NCBI RefSeq assembly: GCF_014652655.1
Contig: NZ_BMZF01000007.1
Location: forward strand, 1 to 64,000
DNA length: 64,000 bases
Origin: Paramylibacter ulvae
GTDB lineage: Bacteria > Pseudomonadota > Alphaproteobacteria > Rhodobacterales > Rhodobacteraceae
Direction: 5' to 3'
The notes below the pieces were generated by a model. The model was not told the origin of the DNA, did not search any database, and saw nothing but the letters and a program-made list of their open reading frames with translations. Position numbers and translations under genes: made by a program. Position 1 is the first letter of the stretch; every line of letters starts with the position of its first letter. This document shows, one piece after another, positions 21,222 through 30,032 of the stretch.

Positions 21222-22046
21222 TTAAACCCGCCCAAGGGCAAAACCCTTGGCGATGTAGTTACGAACGAAATAAATAACCAAAGCACCCGGCACGATTGTT
21301 AAAACACCCGCCGCCGCCAGCACGCCCCAATCCAAACCAGATGCGGATACTGTGCGTGTCATTGCCGCGGCAATTGGTTTTGCCTCGACGCTGGTCAATG
21401 TGCGCGACAAAAGCAATTCCACCCATGAGAACATGAAACAGAAAAACGCCGCCACACCGATGCCAGATGCAATCAATGGTGTGAAAATCTTGATGAAAAA
21501 GCGCGGGAATGAATAACCGTCGATATAGGCTGTTTCATCAATTTCTTTGGGTACGCCGCGCATGAAACCCTCTAGGATCCACACGGCCAATGGGACGTTA
21601 AACAAACAATGCGCCAAGGCCACGGCGATATGCGTATCGAACAACCCAACGGATGAATACAGTTGGAAAAACGGCAGCGCAAACACCGCAGGGGGTGCCA
21701 TGCGATTGGTCAACAGCCAGAAAAACAGATGTTTATCACCCATGAATGAATAGCGGCTGAACGCATAGGCGGCGGGCAATGCCACCAGCAATGAAATCAC
21801 CGTATTCATCACCACATAGATCAATGAATTAACGTACCCCATATACCATGATGCATCCGTCAAAATGGTTGCATAATTAGCAAACGTCAGATTACGCGGC
21901 CAGATTGAAAACACGCTGAGGATTTCCTCGTTCGTTTTCAGGCTCATGTTCAACAGCCAATAAATAGGCAAGAGCAAGAACACCAAATACAGTGTCATCA
22001 CGATGGCGCTGGTATTGACGCGCGGTTTGTTTCCAGAATGTGCCAT
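21222..22046 (-). CDS. glpQ: Glycerol ABC transporter permease (MalG type)
   Basis: 274 residues with six predicted membrane spans, the first at about 14-34. The cytoplasmic EAA loop is recognisable (GVPKEIDETAYIDGYSFPRFF region), which docks the permease onto the ATPases. It forms a heterodimer with GlpP in the inner membrane. The start codon ATG at 22046 is two bases from the glpP stop, so the two are tightly coupled. The name is the Rhizobium glpQ, not the E. coli glycerophosphodiesterase of the same symbol. Confidence 0.9.
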   Translation of the reverse strand: MAHSGNKPRVNTSAIVMTLYLVFLLLPIYWLLNMSLKTNEEILSVFSIWPRNLTFANYATILTDASWYMGYVNSLIYVVMNTVISLLVALPAAYAFSRYSFMGDKHLFFWLLTNRMAPPAVFALPFFQLYSSVGLFDTHIAVALAHCLFNVPLAVWILEGFMRGVPKEIDETAYIDGYSFPRFFIKIFTPLIASGIGVAAFFCFMFSWVELLLSRTLTSVEAKPIAAAMTRTVSASGLDWGVLAAAGVLTIVPGALVIYFVRNYIAKGFALGRV

Positions 22047-22048
22047 AA

Positions 22049-22921
22049 TTATACACCGTCCCGTTTATCTAGGTTGGTCATCACTGTGTAGAACACGTAT
22101 GAAATCAACAGGATCACCAGATAGTACATGATTGAAAATGCAGCCGCTGGCCCCAGATCAAATTGGCCAAGCGCCATTTTCACCAGATCAATCGACAAGA
22201 ACGTGGTAGAATTACCAGGCCCCCCGCCCGTTACAACAAACGGTTCGGTATAGATCATGAAACTGTCCATAAATCGCAGCAAGATCGCGATCATCAAAAC
22301 GCCCTGCATTTTTGGCAATTCGATAAAGCGGAACACTTTCCAACGGCTCGCCTGATCTATTTTCGCAGCTTGGTAATAGGCATCAGGGATAGATTGCAAA
22401 CCCGCATAGGCCAGCAAGGCCACCAATGATGTCCAGTGCCAAACGTCCATTACGATTACTGTCACCCACGCAGCAAAGCTATCTTGGGTATAGTTATAGG
22501 CAATGCCAAGTTTATCGAGCGTATAGCCCAACAGACCAATATCAACGCGCCCAAAGATTTGCCAAATTGTGCCAACCACATTCCAAGGGATCAACAATGG
22601 CAGTGACATCAACACCAAACACAACGAAGCCCAAAAACCCTTTTTGGGCATATTCAGCGCTATGAAAATGCCAAGCGGGACTTCGATTGCAAGGATAATC
22701 AGTGAGAAAATGATTTGACGGCCCAGCGCATCATGCAGACGTTCGGAATGCAACAATTCTTCGAACCATTCCAAACCTGCCCAGAAAAATTGGTTGTTGC
22801 CGAATGTATCCTGCACGGAATAATTCACCACGGTCATCAATGGGATCACGGCAGAAAACGCCACCAAGATCAACACGGGCAGGATTAAAAACCATGCCTT
22901 TTGATTAACAGTTTTTTCCAT
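22049..22921 (-). CDS. glpP: Glycerol ABC transporter permease (MalF type)
   Basis: 290 residues from ATG 22921 (MEKTVNQKAWFLILP). The start overlaps the glpT stop by one base (TAATG). Six membrane spans are predicted, and the EAA loop appears as SIPDAYYQAAKIDQASRWKVF. It pairs with GlpQ to form the glycerol channel across the inner membrane. A longer reading to 22948 lies inside glpT and is not supported. Confidence 0.9.
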   Translation of the reverse strand: MEKTVNQKAWFLILPVLILVAFSAVIPLMTVVNYSVQDTFGNNQFFWAGLEWFEELLHSERLHDALGRQIIFSLIILAIEVPLGIFIALNMPKKGFWASLCLVLMSLPLLIPWNVVGTIWQIFGRVDIGLLGYTLDKLGIAYNYTQDSFAAWVTVIVMDVWHWTSLVALLAYAGLQSIPDAYYQAAKIDQASRWKVFRFIELPKMQGVLMIAILLRFMDSFMIYTEPFVVTGGGPGNSTTFLSIDLVKMALGQFDLGPAAAFSIMYYLVILLISYVFYTVMTNLDKRDGV

Positions 22922-24000
22922 TACGCCGCCTCCCCTTTGACGCGCCATTCATTGGCGTAAATATTGATACCCGCAGGATCGAACACAACGCGGTTCATAT
23001 CTGCGCCAATTTCTTGGCCTTCGGGGGCGATAATGTTGATTTCTTGGCCCTTGTAATCGGCGCGTACAATTTTGTGGCGCCCGACGTCCTCGACCCGTGT
23101 GATGTTGATGGGCAAGCCTTCGTCACCCGTTCCCAAACGGGTGAATTCAGGGCGCACGCCCACTTGTGTTTTGCCATCAATTGCGCCGTATCCTGCACCC
23201 AGATCAATTTGCGTGCCCGCGATATTGGCATGACGCCCCGCAATTTCGGCATCCAGAAAATTCATCCCCGGTGATCCGATGAAATAACCCACGAATGTGT
23301 GTTCAGGTGTTTCAAACAATTCTTGGGGTGTGCCCATTTGCACAACGCCACCGTCATACATCACCACCACCTTATCGGCGAAGGTCAAGGCCTCTGTCTG
23401 ATCGTGCGTCACGTAAATCATCGTGTGACCAAAATCATGGTGAAGCTGTTTTAACTGTGTGCGCAATTCCCATTTCATATGGGGATCAATCACGGTGAGC
23501 GGTTCGTCAAACAACAACGCGTTCACATCTTCGCGCACCATGCCACGGCCAAGGCTGATTTTTTGTTTCGCATCAGCGGTCAGACCGCGTGCCTTGCGAT
23601 CCAATTCTGCCTCCATCCCGATCATTTCACCGATCTGTTGCACACGCTGCGCAACATAGGATGCATCCGCACCGCGATTGCGCAGTGGAAATGCCAAATT
23701 ATCACGCACGGTCATGGTGTCGTACACCACGGGGAATTGAAATACCTGTGCAATGTTGCGCTGTGCCGTTGGTTGATCGGTCACATCCACATCATTAAAC
23801 AAGATGCGCCCTTGTGATGGGTGCAACAGGCCAGAAATGATATTCAACAGCGTTGATTTCCCACAACCAGATGATCCCAGCAATGCATATGCTTCGCCAT
23901 CCACCCATTCGTGGTTTAATTCTTTCAGCGCATAGTCATCTTCGCTGCTTGGGTTGGGCAGATATGAATGTGCCAAATTTTTCAGTGTAATTTTTGCCAT
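22921..24000 (-). CDS. glpT: Glycerol ABC transporter ATP-binding protein 2
   Basis: 359 residues with a full ABC nucleotide-binding domain: Walker A LGSSGCGKST near residue 38, Q-loop VFQFPVVYDTMTV, a degenerate signature region (TADAKQKISLGRGMV instead of LSGGQ), Walker B NALLFDEPLTVID and the switch His in YVTHDQTEALT. A C-terminal TOBE-like regulatory domain follows. The degenerate signature, paired with a normal one in GlpS, suggests an asymmetric heterodimeric ATPase. The symbol is that of the Rhizobium system, unrelated to E. coli glycerol-3-phosphate antiporter GlpT. Confidence 0.88.
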   Translation of the reverse strand: MAKITLKNLAHSYLPNPSSEDDYALKELNHEWVDGEAYALLGSSGCGKSTLLNIISGLLHPSQGRILFNDVDVTDQPTAQRNIAQVFQFPVVYDTMTVRDNLAFPLRNRGADASYVAQRVQQIGEMIGMEAELDRKARGLTADAKQKISLGRGMVREDVNALLFDEPLTVIDPHMKWELRTQLKQLHHDFGHTMIYVTHDQTEALTFADKVVVMYDGGVVQMGTPQELFETPEHTFVGYFIGSPGMNFLDAEIAGRHANIAGTQIDLGAGYGAIDGKTQVGVRPEFTRLGTGDEGLPINITRVEDVGRHKIVRADYKGQEINIIAPEGQEIGADMNRVVFDPAGINIYANEWRVKGEAA

Positions 24001-24009
24001 TTCCCGCCC

Positions 24010-25098
24010 CTATGCCGCCGCTGCGTATGATGCGGGAGCGACAAGCGCACCGCTGGCATCAAACATGTAAATATACGCTGGGTTCAAATATACAGGCAGC
24101 GCCGCGCCCAGTTTCAAATCCTGCACCCCGTGGATCAATCCAACCCAACGATCACCGTGATGATCAAGGTGCACAAATGTTTCAGAACCCGTTATTTCGG
24201 TCACAACCAATTTGGTATCAAATTCCAGATCAGATTTTGCACCGCGTTTCAATTCCACATGATTGGGACGAAACCCAGCCGTGTATTGCCCATCGGCCAG
24301 TTTTGCCATTGCACCCGTTGCCGATGCTGATTGCCCGTCACCAAACGACAGCTTTTTGCCCGCTTTGGTTACGGTTAAAAAATTCATCGGTGGATCGGAA
24401 AACACACGTGCGGTGGTGGCGTCAATGGGGTTGCGATATACGGATGGGGTTTCGTCAAATTGTGTGACGCGCCCTTCCCATAATGTGGCGGTGTTCCCGC
24501 CCAGCAACAATGCCTCTTCTGGTTCTGTTGTGGCGTAAACGAATATGCTGCCTGCTTCTGCGAAAATCTTGGGGATTTCGGCGCGTAATTCTTCGCGAAG
24601 CTTGTAATCAAGGTTCGCCAGTGGTTCATCCAGCAAGACAAGCCCCGCATCCTTGACCAAGGCACGCGCAAGTGCGCAGCGTTGTTGTTGCCCACCCGAC
24701 AATTCAAGCGGTTTGCGATCCAGCATTGGTGTTAATTGCATCAAATCGGCGGTCTTGCGCACTGCTGCGTCAATTTCAGCTGCGGTTTTGCCAAGCAGGC
24801 GCATCGGCGATGCGATATTGTCGTAAACTGTCATGGATGGGTAATTGATGAATTGTTGATACACCATCGCAACCTTGCGATCCTGCACACGCATACCCGT
24901 GACATCATCACCATTCCATATGATGCGCCCCGTGTTTGGCACATCCAAACCCGCCATTAGCCGCATCAGGGATGTTTTCCCCGATAATGTCGGCCCAAGC
25001 AGCACGTTCATCGTGCCCTTTTGCAATGTCAAATCGGTGGGGTGAATGTGCACTTGCCCATTCACGACCTTTGAGACGCCGTTTAATTCCAAAGTCAT
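24010..25098 (-). CDS. glpS: Glycerol ABC transporter ATP-binding protein 1
   Basis: 362 residues. Walker A appears as LGPTLSGKTSLMR, a variation with T-L-S where most have S-G-C/S; the ABC signature is the canonical LSGGQQQR, Walker B is GLVLLDEPLANLD, and the C-terminal half has TOBE-like sequence. It lies 18 bases downstream of glpD and nine before glpT. With GlpT it should energise glycerol uptake through GlpPQ. The switch position reads YATTEPEEAL, where the usual histidine is replaced by T-E, so this ATPase probably lacks the H-loop His, complementary to the degenerate signature in GlpT. Confidence 0.88.
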   Translation of the reverse strand: MTLELNGVSKVVNGQVHIHPTDLTLQKGTMNVLLGPTLSGKTSLMRLMAGLDVPNTGRIIWNGDDVTGMRVQDRKVAMVYQQFINYPSMTVYDNIASPMRLLGKTAAEIDAAVRKTADLMQLTPMLDRKPLELSGGQQQRCALARALVKDAGLVLLDEPLANLDYKLREELRAEIPKIFAEAGSIFVYATTEPEEALLLGGNTATLWEGRVTQFDETPSVYRNPIDATTARVFSDPPMNFLTVTKAGKKLSFGDGQSASATGAMAKLADGQYTAGFRPNHVELKRGAKSDLEFDTKLVVTEITGSETFVHLDHHGDRWVGLIHGVQDLKLGAALPVYLNPAYIYMFDASGALVAPASYAAAA

Positions 25099-25116
25099 CT
25101 TTGCCTCCCAACAAAG

Positions 25117-26727
25117 TTAGCTTGCGATGGTGATATCCCCATTCGCATTCGCGCCACTTTGCATCCATGTATTCAAATTCGAAATTTCATCCGCGCTCAT
25201 GCGCAGCCCTAAACGCGACCGCCGCCAGACAACGTCCTCTGCGGTTTGTGCGTATTCTTTGTCCATCAACCAGCTGATTTCCCGCGCGGTCAGTGTTGCA
25301 CCAAATGCATCACCCAAATCATCCCCTGATTTCGCATCACCCAAAATTTGCGCGGCATCTGTGCCATATGCTTTGATCAAACGACGCGCCCAGAAATCAT
25401 CCAGAAAATCGTAATCACGTTTCAGATTTGCAATCAACGTGTCCACACCATCGACGGGGAAATCACCCCCTGGCAATGCAACGCCCGCTGTCCACCCGTC
25501 CGATGTATTTTCAAAATACGGGGTGATTTTTTCCAGCGCATGTTCCGCCAGTTTGCGATAGGTCGTGATTTTGCCGCCGAATACATTTAATATTGGCGCA
25601 ACCCCATCCGCATCGTCAATCTTTAATACATAATCACGTGTGGCCGCCGTGGCCGACGTGGCGCCATCATCGTACAATGGGCGCACACCTGCATATGTCC
25701 AAACAATGTCATCGCGTGTGACTGGTTTTTCGAAATATTGCGATGCAAATTTGCATAAATAATCGGCCTCTGCATCGGTGCAGGTGGGTTTTTCATTTGG
25801 ATCGGTATGATCGGCATCGGTTGTGCCAATCAAGGTGAAATCATTTTCATATGGAATGGCGAAAATGATCCGACCGTCTTCGCCCTGAAAGAAATAGCAT
25901 TTGTCATGATCGAACAATTTACGGGTGACGATATGGCTCCCGCGGACAAGACGCACACCTTCGTTTGATTGCACGTGTGCTGTGTCTTGCAGAACTTTTT
26001 TCACCCAAGGGCCACCCGCATTCACCAAGAGGCGCGCAAAAATTGTTTGCGTCGCGCCTGTGTTTTGATCGACGGTATCAACCTGCCACAAACCATCAAC
26101 GCGTTTGGCCGATGTGACCTTGGTGCGGGTCATGATATTTGCGCCACGCGCCTGTGCATCGCGTGCGTTTAACACGACAAGACGTGAATCCTCGATCCAG
26201 CAATCGGAATATTCATACGCCTTTGAAAACCGTTTTTGCAGCGCCTGCCCGACAACATCTGTTTTCAAATCAACGGTGTTTGTCCCAGGCAAAATTTTTC
26301 GCCCACCAAGATTGTCATATAAAAACAAACCAAATCGGATAAGCCATGCGGGGCGGCGGCCCTTCATCCATGGCATGATAACGCTAAGCATACGCGAAAT
26401 CGGCGTTTCGCCTTCAAATCGCATATCCTTGTGATAGGGCAACACGAACCGCTTGGGCCAGCTAATATGGGGCATGGCGCGCAGCAATGTTTCGCGTTCT
26501 TTTAACGCTTCGCGCACCAAGCGGACCTCAAAATATTCAAGATATCGCAGCCCACCGTGAAACAATTTTGTCGATGCCGATGACGTGGCCGAGGCCAAAT
26601 CATTCATTTCGGCAAGCGTCACAGATAACCCACGGCCCGCCGCATCACGCGCGATGCCACAGCCATTGATGCCCCCACCAATGATGAACACATCAGTCAT
26701 TTCACGATTTTGCAGCGAATCTGTCAC
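25117..26727 (-). CDS. glpD: Aerobic glycerol-3-phosphate dehydrogenase
   Basis: 536 residues if started at the GTG at 26727, which has GGGAGG five bases upstream; the ATG at 26700 gives the shorter classical N-terminus MTDVFIIGGGINGCG but has no visible ribosome-binding sequence. The FAD dinucleotide fold GGGINGCGIARDAAGRG and the signature SSKLFHGGLRYLE (here STKLFHGGLRYLE) identify the family. It is a membrane-associated flavoenzyme oxidising glycerol 3-phosphate to dihydroxyacetone phosphate and passing electrons to quinone. First gene of the glycerol operon, driven by the promoter at 26759-26787 and divergent from glpR. Confidence 0.95.
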   Translation of the reverse strand: MTDSLQNREMTDVFIIGGGINGCGIARDAAGRGLSVTLAEMNDLASATSSASTKLFHGGLRYLEYFEVRLVREALKERETLLRAMPHISWPKRFVLPYHKDMRFEGETPISRMLSVIMPWMKGRRPAWLIRFGLFLYDNLGGRKILPGTNTVDLKTDVVGQALQKRFSKAYEYSDCWIEDSRLVVLNARDAQARGANIMTRTKVTSAKRVDGLWQVDTVDQNTGATQTIFARLLVNAGGPWVKKVLQDTAHVQSNEGVRLVRGSHIVTRKLFDHDKCYFFQGEDGRIIFAIPYENDFTLIGTTDADHTDPNEKPTCTDAEADYLCKFASQYFEKPVTRDDIVWTYAGVRPLYDDGATSATAATRDYVLKIDDADGVAPILNVFGGKITTYRKLAEHALEKITPYFENTSDGWTAGVALPGGDFPVDGVDTLIANLKRDYDFLDDFWARRLIKAYGTDAAQILGDAKSGDDLGDAFGATLTAREISWLMDKEYAQTAEDVVWRRSRLGLRMSADEISNLNTWMQSGANANGDITIAS

Positions 26728-26758
26728 CCATACCTCCCAAGTGTGGTGATGAGCGTTG

Positions 26759-26787
26759 ATGAAACACCTGCAATGTTCCTTTGTCAA
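26759..26787 (-). promoter_or_regulatory. glpD promoter
   Basis: Minus-strand TTGACA (26787-26782), 17-base spacer, TTTCAT (26764-26759; four of six matches to the -10 consensus), about 32 bases before the glpD start. One of the GlpR-like half-sites (26773-26778) lies inside the spacer and two more lie just upstream, so repressor binding would block RNA polymerase. Confidence 0.65.
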
Positions 26788-26809
26788 CGTGAAATGTTCG
26801 TTTATGTTC
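26773..26809. promoter_or_regulatory. GlpR operator: three phased ATGTTC half-sites
   Basis: ATGTTC(C/G)TTT occurs three times in the same orientation at 26773, 26794 and 26804, spaced 21 and 10 bases, so all three face the same side of the helix. A related GTGAAC follows at 26814. The E. coli GlpR operator contains ATGTTCG and its inverse, so the half-site resembles the known DeoR-family target; the tandem direct arrangement is what is seen here. Confidence 0.65.
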
Positions 26810-26918
26810 GTTTGTGAACTTGACCAAAACGTCACGAATATCGCGATTTTGATTCAGAATTCTTGCAAACCACACAAAAGAAAACATATTCTGTTAATCA
26901 CCACGCAGGAGAACCCCA

Positions 26919-27677
26919 TTGTCACAAAGCTTTCGCCACCCAGATATCCTTAAGACCGCGCGCGTCGAGGGCAAAGTAACCGTCGATGGGCTGGCCGAAA
27001 AATTTGGCGTAACTTTGCAAACCATTCGCCGTGATCTGTCTGAATTGGCGGATGCAGGGAAACTGGAACGCGTGCATGGAGGCGCGATATTACCATCAGG
27101 CGTATCCAACATCGGATACGAAGAACGCCGCCAATTGAACGCCGATGCCAAGGCAAAAATCGCCAAGTCCTGTGCTGCGAGCATTCCAAATGGTTCATCC
27201 GTATTCATCAACATCGGAACCAACACAGAGGCCGTGGCGCGTGAATTACTGTTTCACAAAAACCTGATGGTTGTGACCAATAACATGAATGTCGCCAATA
27301 TCTTGGTCGATAACGCGGATTGCGAAATCGTTGTGGTGGGGGGCAGTTTGCGCCGATCCGATGGCGGGTTAATCGGCAATCTGACCATTCGCGCCATTGA
27401 GATGTTTAAATTTGATTTGGCTATTATCGGGTGTTCAGCATTGGACGATGATGGTGACATTTTGGATTTTGATATCCAAGAGGTGGGTGTCAGCCAAACC
27501 ATCATTCGCCAAGCACGCAAAACATTTTTGGTGTCCGATCATTCCAAATTCAAACGCAGCGCGCCGATACAAATCGGATCACTTGGCGCGATTGATACGT
27601 TTTTCACCGACCGCAAATTACCCAAGCCATTGGCAAAAAAATGCAAGGAGTGGGGCACCACGATCATATTGCCCTAG
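26919..27677 (+). CDS. glpR: DeoR-family repressor of glycerol metabolism
   Basis: 252 residues from a TTG start at 26919 with AGGAG eight bases upstream; no ATG precedes the conserved N-terminus. The N-terminal helix-turn-helix (TVDGLAEKFGVTLQTIRRDLSELADAGKLERVHGGA) is followed by a sugar-phosphate sensing domain with INIGTNTEAVARELL and DFDIQEVGVSQTIIRQARKTF. It is divergent from glpD and most likely represses it until glycerol 3-phosphate binds. Its stop codon shares bases with the stop of the convergent hydrolase gene at 27674. Confidence 0.92.
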   Translation: MSQSFRHPDILKTARVEGKVTVDGLAEKFGVTLQTIRRDLSELADAGKLERVHGGAILPSGVSNIGYEERRQLNADAKAKIAKSCAASIPNGSSVFINIGTNTEAVARELLFHKNLMVVTNNMNVANILVDNADCEIVVVGGSLRRSDGGLIGNLTIRAIEMFKFDLAIIGCSALDDDGDILDFDIQEVGVSQTIIRQARKTFLVSDHSKFKRSAPIQIGSLGAIDTFFTDRKLPKPLAKKCKEWGTTIILP

Positions 27678-28570
27678 GTGTTTTTCAAACCCTTAATCGG
27701 CACTTTCAGCATCGGGTTCCCATCCTTATCCGCAGGGACATTACCTGCGCGCATGTTCACCTGTAGTGATGGAATGATCAATTTTGGCATTGAAAGCGTT
27801 GCGTCGCGTTCGGTGCGCATTTTCACAAAATCCGCTTTGGTTTTTCCGCTGCCAACATGGATATTGTTTTTCCGCTCTTCGCCAACGGTGGTTTCCCACG
27901 CAATATCGCGGCCATTTGGGCCATAATCGTGGCACATAAACAGGCGCATTTCATCGGGCAGCGATAAAACCGTTTGTATGGAATCGTACAACTCCGCCGC
28001 CGAACCCCCTGGAAAATCGCACCGCGCCGAACCGCCGTCGGGCATAAATAACGTATCCCCAACAAAGGCCGCATCGCCAACCACATGCACCATACACGCA
28101 GGTGTATGCCCAGGCGTTGCAATGGCAAAGGCATTTAGATCACCGATGGTATAGGTATCACCATCCGCGAATAACGCGTCAAACTGGCTCCCGTCGCGTT
28201 CAAATTCAGTGCCTTCATTGAAAATTTTACCAAATGTATCTTGGATCACGGTGATCTTGTCTCCGATCCCCATTTTCCCACCCAGCTGTTGCTGGATATA
28301 AGGGGCCGCGGACAGATGATCCGCATGGACATGGGTTTCAATAATCCATTCTAGGTTCAGGTTTTTTTCTCTGATATATGTAATGATCGCATCGGCATGG
28401 TCATAAGTTATTTCACCCGCTGCATAATCAATATCCATCACCGTATCATAAACCGCACAGGCCGATGTTGCCGGATCTTTCACCACATATGAAATTGTAT
28501 TTGTGCCCTCATCAAAGAACCCTTTGATGAGCGGTTTCTGGGTCATATCAACGGGATAAGAATGCATCAT
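27674..28570 (-). CDS. MBL-fold hydrolase, probable persulfide dioxygenase (ETHE1/Blh-like)
   Basis: 298 residues of metallo-beta-lactamase fold. The metal motif is H80-x-H-x-D84-H85 (ETHVHADHLSA), with later ligands in TPGHTPACM, GDTLF and MCHDYG. The segment arrangement resembles the persulfide dioxygenase group, which has a mononuclear iron and oxidises glutathione persulfide to sulfite. Location supports this: it is the last gene of an operon with two YeeE/YedE-type sulfur permeases and an NsrR-like regulator. No rhodanese domain is fused. The stop TAG overlaps that of glpR through a CTAG palindrome. Other MBL hydrolase functions such as glyoxalase II are possible but less consistent with the context. 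Confidence 0.75.
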   Translation of the reverse strand: MMHSYPVDMTQKPLIKGFFDEGTNTISYVVKDPATSACAVYDTVMDIDYAAGEITYDHADAIITYIREKNLNLEWIIETHVHADHLSAAPYIQQQLGGKMGIGDKITVIQDTFGKIFNEGTEFERDGSQFDALFADGDTYTIGDLNAFAIATPGHTPACMVHVVGDAAFVGDTLFMPDGGSARCDFPGGSAAELYDSIQTVLSLPDEMRLFMCHDYGPNGRDIAWETTVGEERKNNIHVGSGKTKADFVKMRTERDATLSMPKLIIPSLQVNMRAGNVPADKDGNPMLKVPIKGLKNT

Positions 28571-28588
28571 GCCTCTCCTGTGGTTTTG

Positions 28589-29020
28589 TTATGCTTTTGC
28601 TTTGGACAATACGCCGTTTTTAAACGCGCGTGCGACCAAAATTCCTGCGGTCATTGCAACGGTAAAAATCAACACTTCGGATTTGAAGCTGCCAATGGCG
28701 GGAATGGATGCGCCGGGGCAAAACCCTGCGATGCCCCATCCAATGCCAAACACCGCCGCACCGCCAATTAACTGTGTGTCGATTTCGTTGCGCGTTGGGA
28801 TGCTAAATTTGGTTGCGAATATGGGGTGATGGCGACCGAACACAATACGATACCCGATCATGGTGGTGATCAATGCGCCACCCATAACGAACATCAACGA
28901 TGGGTCCCAGAACCCCGCAATGTCGAAAAAGTTCAAAACCTTGGCGGGGTTAATCATGCCAGATATGGAAATGCCCAGCCCAAAGATCATGCCAATAATG
29001 ATATAGGATATATTTTTCAT
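28589..29020 (-). CDS. YeeE/YedE-type permease, half protein (DUF6691-like)
   Basis: 143 residues from ATG 29020, which overlaps the stop of the preceding gene by one base (TAATG). Four hydrophobic spans are apparent. The motif GIGWGIAGFCPGASI is the hallmark of the second half of YeeE/YedE proteins, where the cysteine is thought to relay thiosulfate or other reduced sulfur through the membrane. It pairs with 29020-29451, so together they rebuild a full-length two-half permease like PmpAB. It lies 18 bases before the persulfide dioxygenase-like gene. Confidence 0.82.
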   Translation of the reverse strand: MKNISYIIIGMIFGLGISISGMINPAKVLNFFDIAGFWDPSLMFVMGGALITTMIGYRIVFGRHHPIFATKFSIPTRNEIDTQLIGGAAVFGIGWGIAGFCPGASIPAIGSFKSEVLIFTVAMTAGILVARAFKNGVLSKAKA

Positions 29021-29451
29021 TATGCTGCTCCGATGATATGACGAATGATGTAAACGGTGACGATGGCCGCGATCATGAATGTGATGGTGGCCACGATCGA
29101 ACGTGGCGAAAATCGTGCAATGCCACAAACACCATGCCCCGAAGTGCAACCCGCGCCAAAGGTGACACCAACACCAACCAAAAAACCACCGATGATAATC
29201 GCAGGTGTAGTGATTGGCACATCAATTGTGGGCATTCTGCCCGCTATCAGCAGATAGATAGCAGGTGCGGTAATCATTCCGACAATCACCAAAATGCGCC
29301 AAACCTGTTCTTGGCCGCGTTCAAAAATCGCCCCCGCCAAGATACCCGTCGCACCAAAAATACGCCCATGCATCAACATCATCAAAACGGCGGCAATCCC
29401 GATCAGGACGCCTCCGAATAATGATACATATGGAGTGAATGCTGTTTCCAT
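29020..29451 (-). CDS. YeeE/YedE family permease, half protein
   Basis: 143 residues from ATG 29451, four bases after the regulator stop. Four spans, with the conserved motif GAGCTSGHGVCGIARFSPRS near residues 100-120 that contains the cysteine proposed to bind reduced sulfur compounds during transport. It is equal in length to its partner and overlaps it by one base. The likely role is inner-membrane movement of thiosulfate or a related sulfur species. Context with a persulfide-oxidising enzyme fits. Confidence 0.85.
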   Translation of the reverse strand: METAFTPYVSLFGGVLIGIAAVLMMLMHGRIFGATGILAGAIFERGQEQVWRILVIVGMITAPAIYLLIAGRMPTIDVPITTPAIIIGGFLVGVGVTFGAGCTSGHGVCGIARFSPRSIVATITFMIAAIVTVYIIRHIIGAA

Positions 29452-29455
29452 CAGA

Positions 29456-29920
29456 TTATACCTTTTCTTGTGGCTGTGGGGCGTTTTCCAATGGCAGGAT
29501 ACGTTCCAACAGCTGTGATTTATTTGCAGAGATATCCGCAATTGTAAGCGCATCAAACACCGCAATAAATGCCGACATCGCGCGTTGCATCGCATCGGAC
29601 AAACGACACATCCCGATCAAGGGGCACGTATTGGTTGTAGCGTTAAAACATTCGACCAATTCAAACGATCCTTCGGTCAGGCGCAAAACATCGCCCACTA
29701 CAATTTGATCCGCACTACGTGCAAGGCGAAACCCGCCCGAACGTCCGCGCACGGTTTCCAAATACCCAGCACGACCCAATTCATGCACGATTTTCACAAT
29801 ATGAGCGCGCGATAATTTATGGACGCGCACCACATCATCCACCCGCACCAACGCGGGATGATGCAATGCGGCCATTTGTAAAGAGCGCAGCGCAAAGTTG
29901 GAATAACTAGAAAGTTTCAT
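29456..29920 (-). CDS. nsrR: Rrf2-family regulator, NsrR-like
   Basis: 154 residues from ATG 29920 (MKLSSYSNFALRSLQ); a TTG upstream at 29962 would extend it but family members start here. A winged helix (residues about 10-65, with RAHIVKIVHELGRAGYLETVRGR) is followed by the cluster ligands C91-x7-C99-x5-C105 and by FIAVFDALTIADI, the dimerisation tail of NsrR-type proteins. The cysteine spacing matches [4Fe-4S] NsrR sensors of nitric oxide. It is the first gene of the minus-strand sulfur operon and divergent from the cytochrome bd genes, with a matching palindrome between (29964-29986). A sulfide or redox signal is also conceivable. Confidence 0.8.
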   Translation of the reverse strand: MKLSSYSNFALRSLQMAALHHPALVRVDDVVRVHKLSRAHIVKIVHELGRAGYLETVRGRSGGFRLARSADQIVVGDVLRLTEGSFELVECFNATTNTCPLIGMCRLSDAMQRAMSAFIAVFDALTIADISANKSQLLERILPLENAPQPQEKV

Positions 29921-29963
29921 ACTGTGACGATCAACCACTGTGGCAAGTTGTTTCTGCGACAAT

Positions 29964-29986
29964 AAGTTATATTTGAAATATGCCTT
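29964..29986. promoter_or_regulatory. NsrR-type operator in the divergent nsrR/cydAB promoter
   Basis: A 23-base imperfect palindrome of the form AAG-N2-ATATTT-G-AAATAT-N2-CTT, centred at 29975. Length, symmetry and the ATTT-N-AAAT core match the known NsrR consensus (AAGATGyATTTnAAATrCATCTT). It lies 44 bases upstream of the nsrR start and 47 upstream of the cydA start, so one bound regulator could govern both directions. Confidence 0.65.
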
Positions 29987-30032
29987 TTACAAGCGTTAAT
30001 ATGCCAATTGATACCAAACAAAGGGAACAGCG

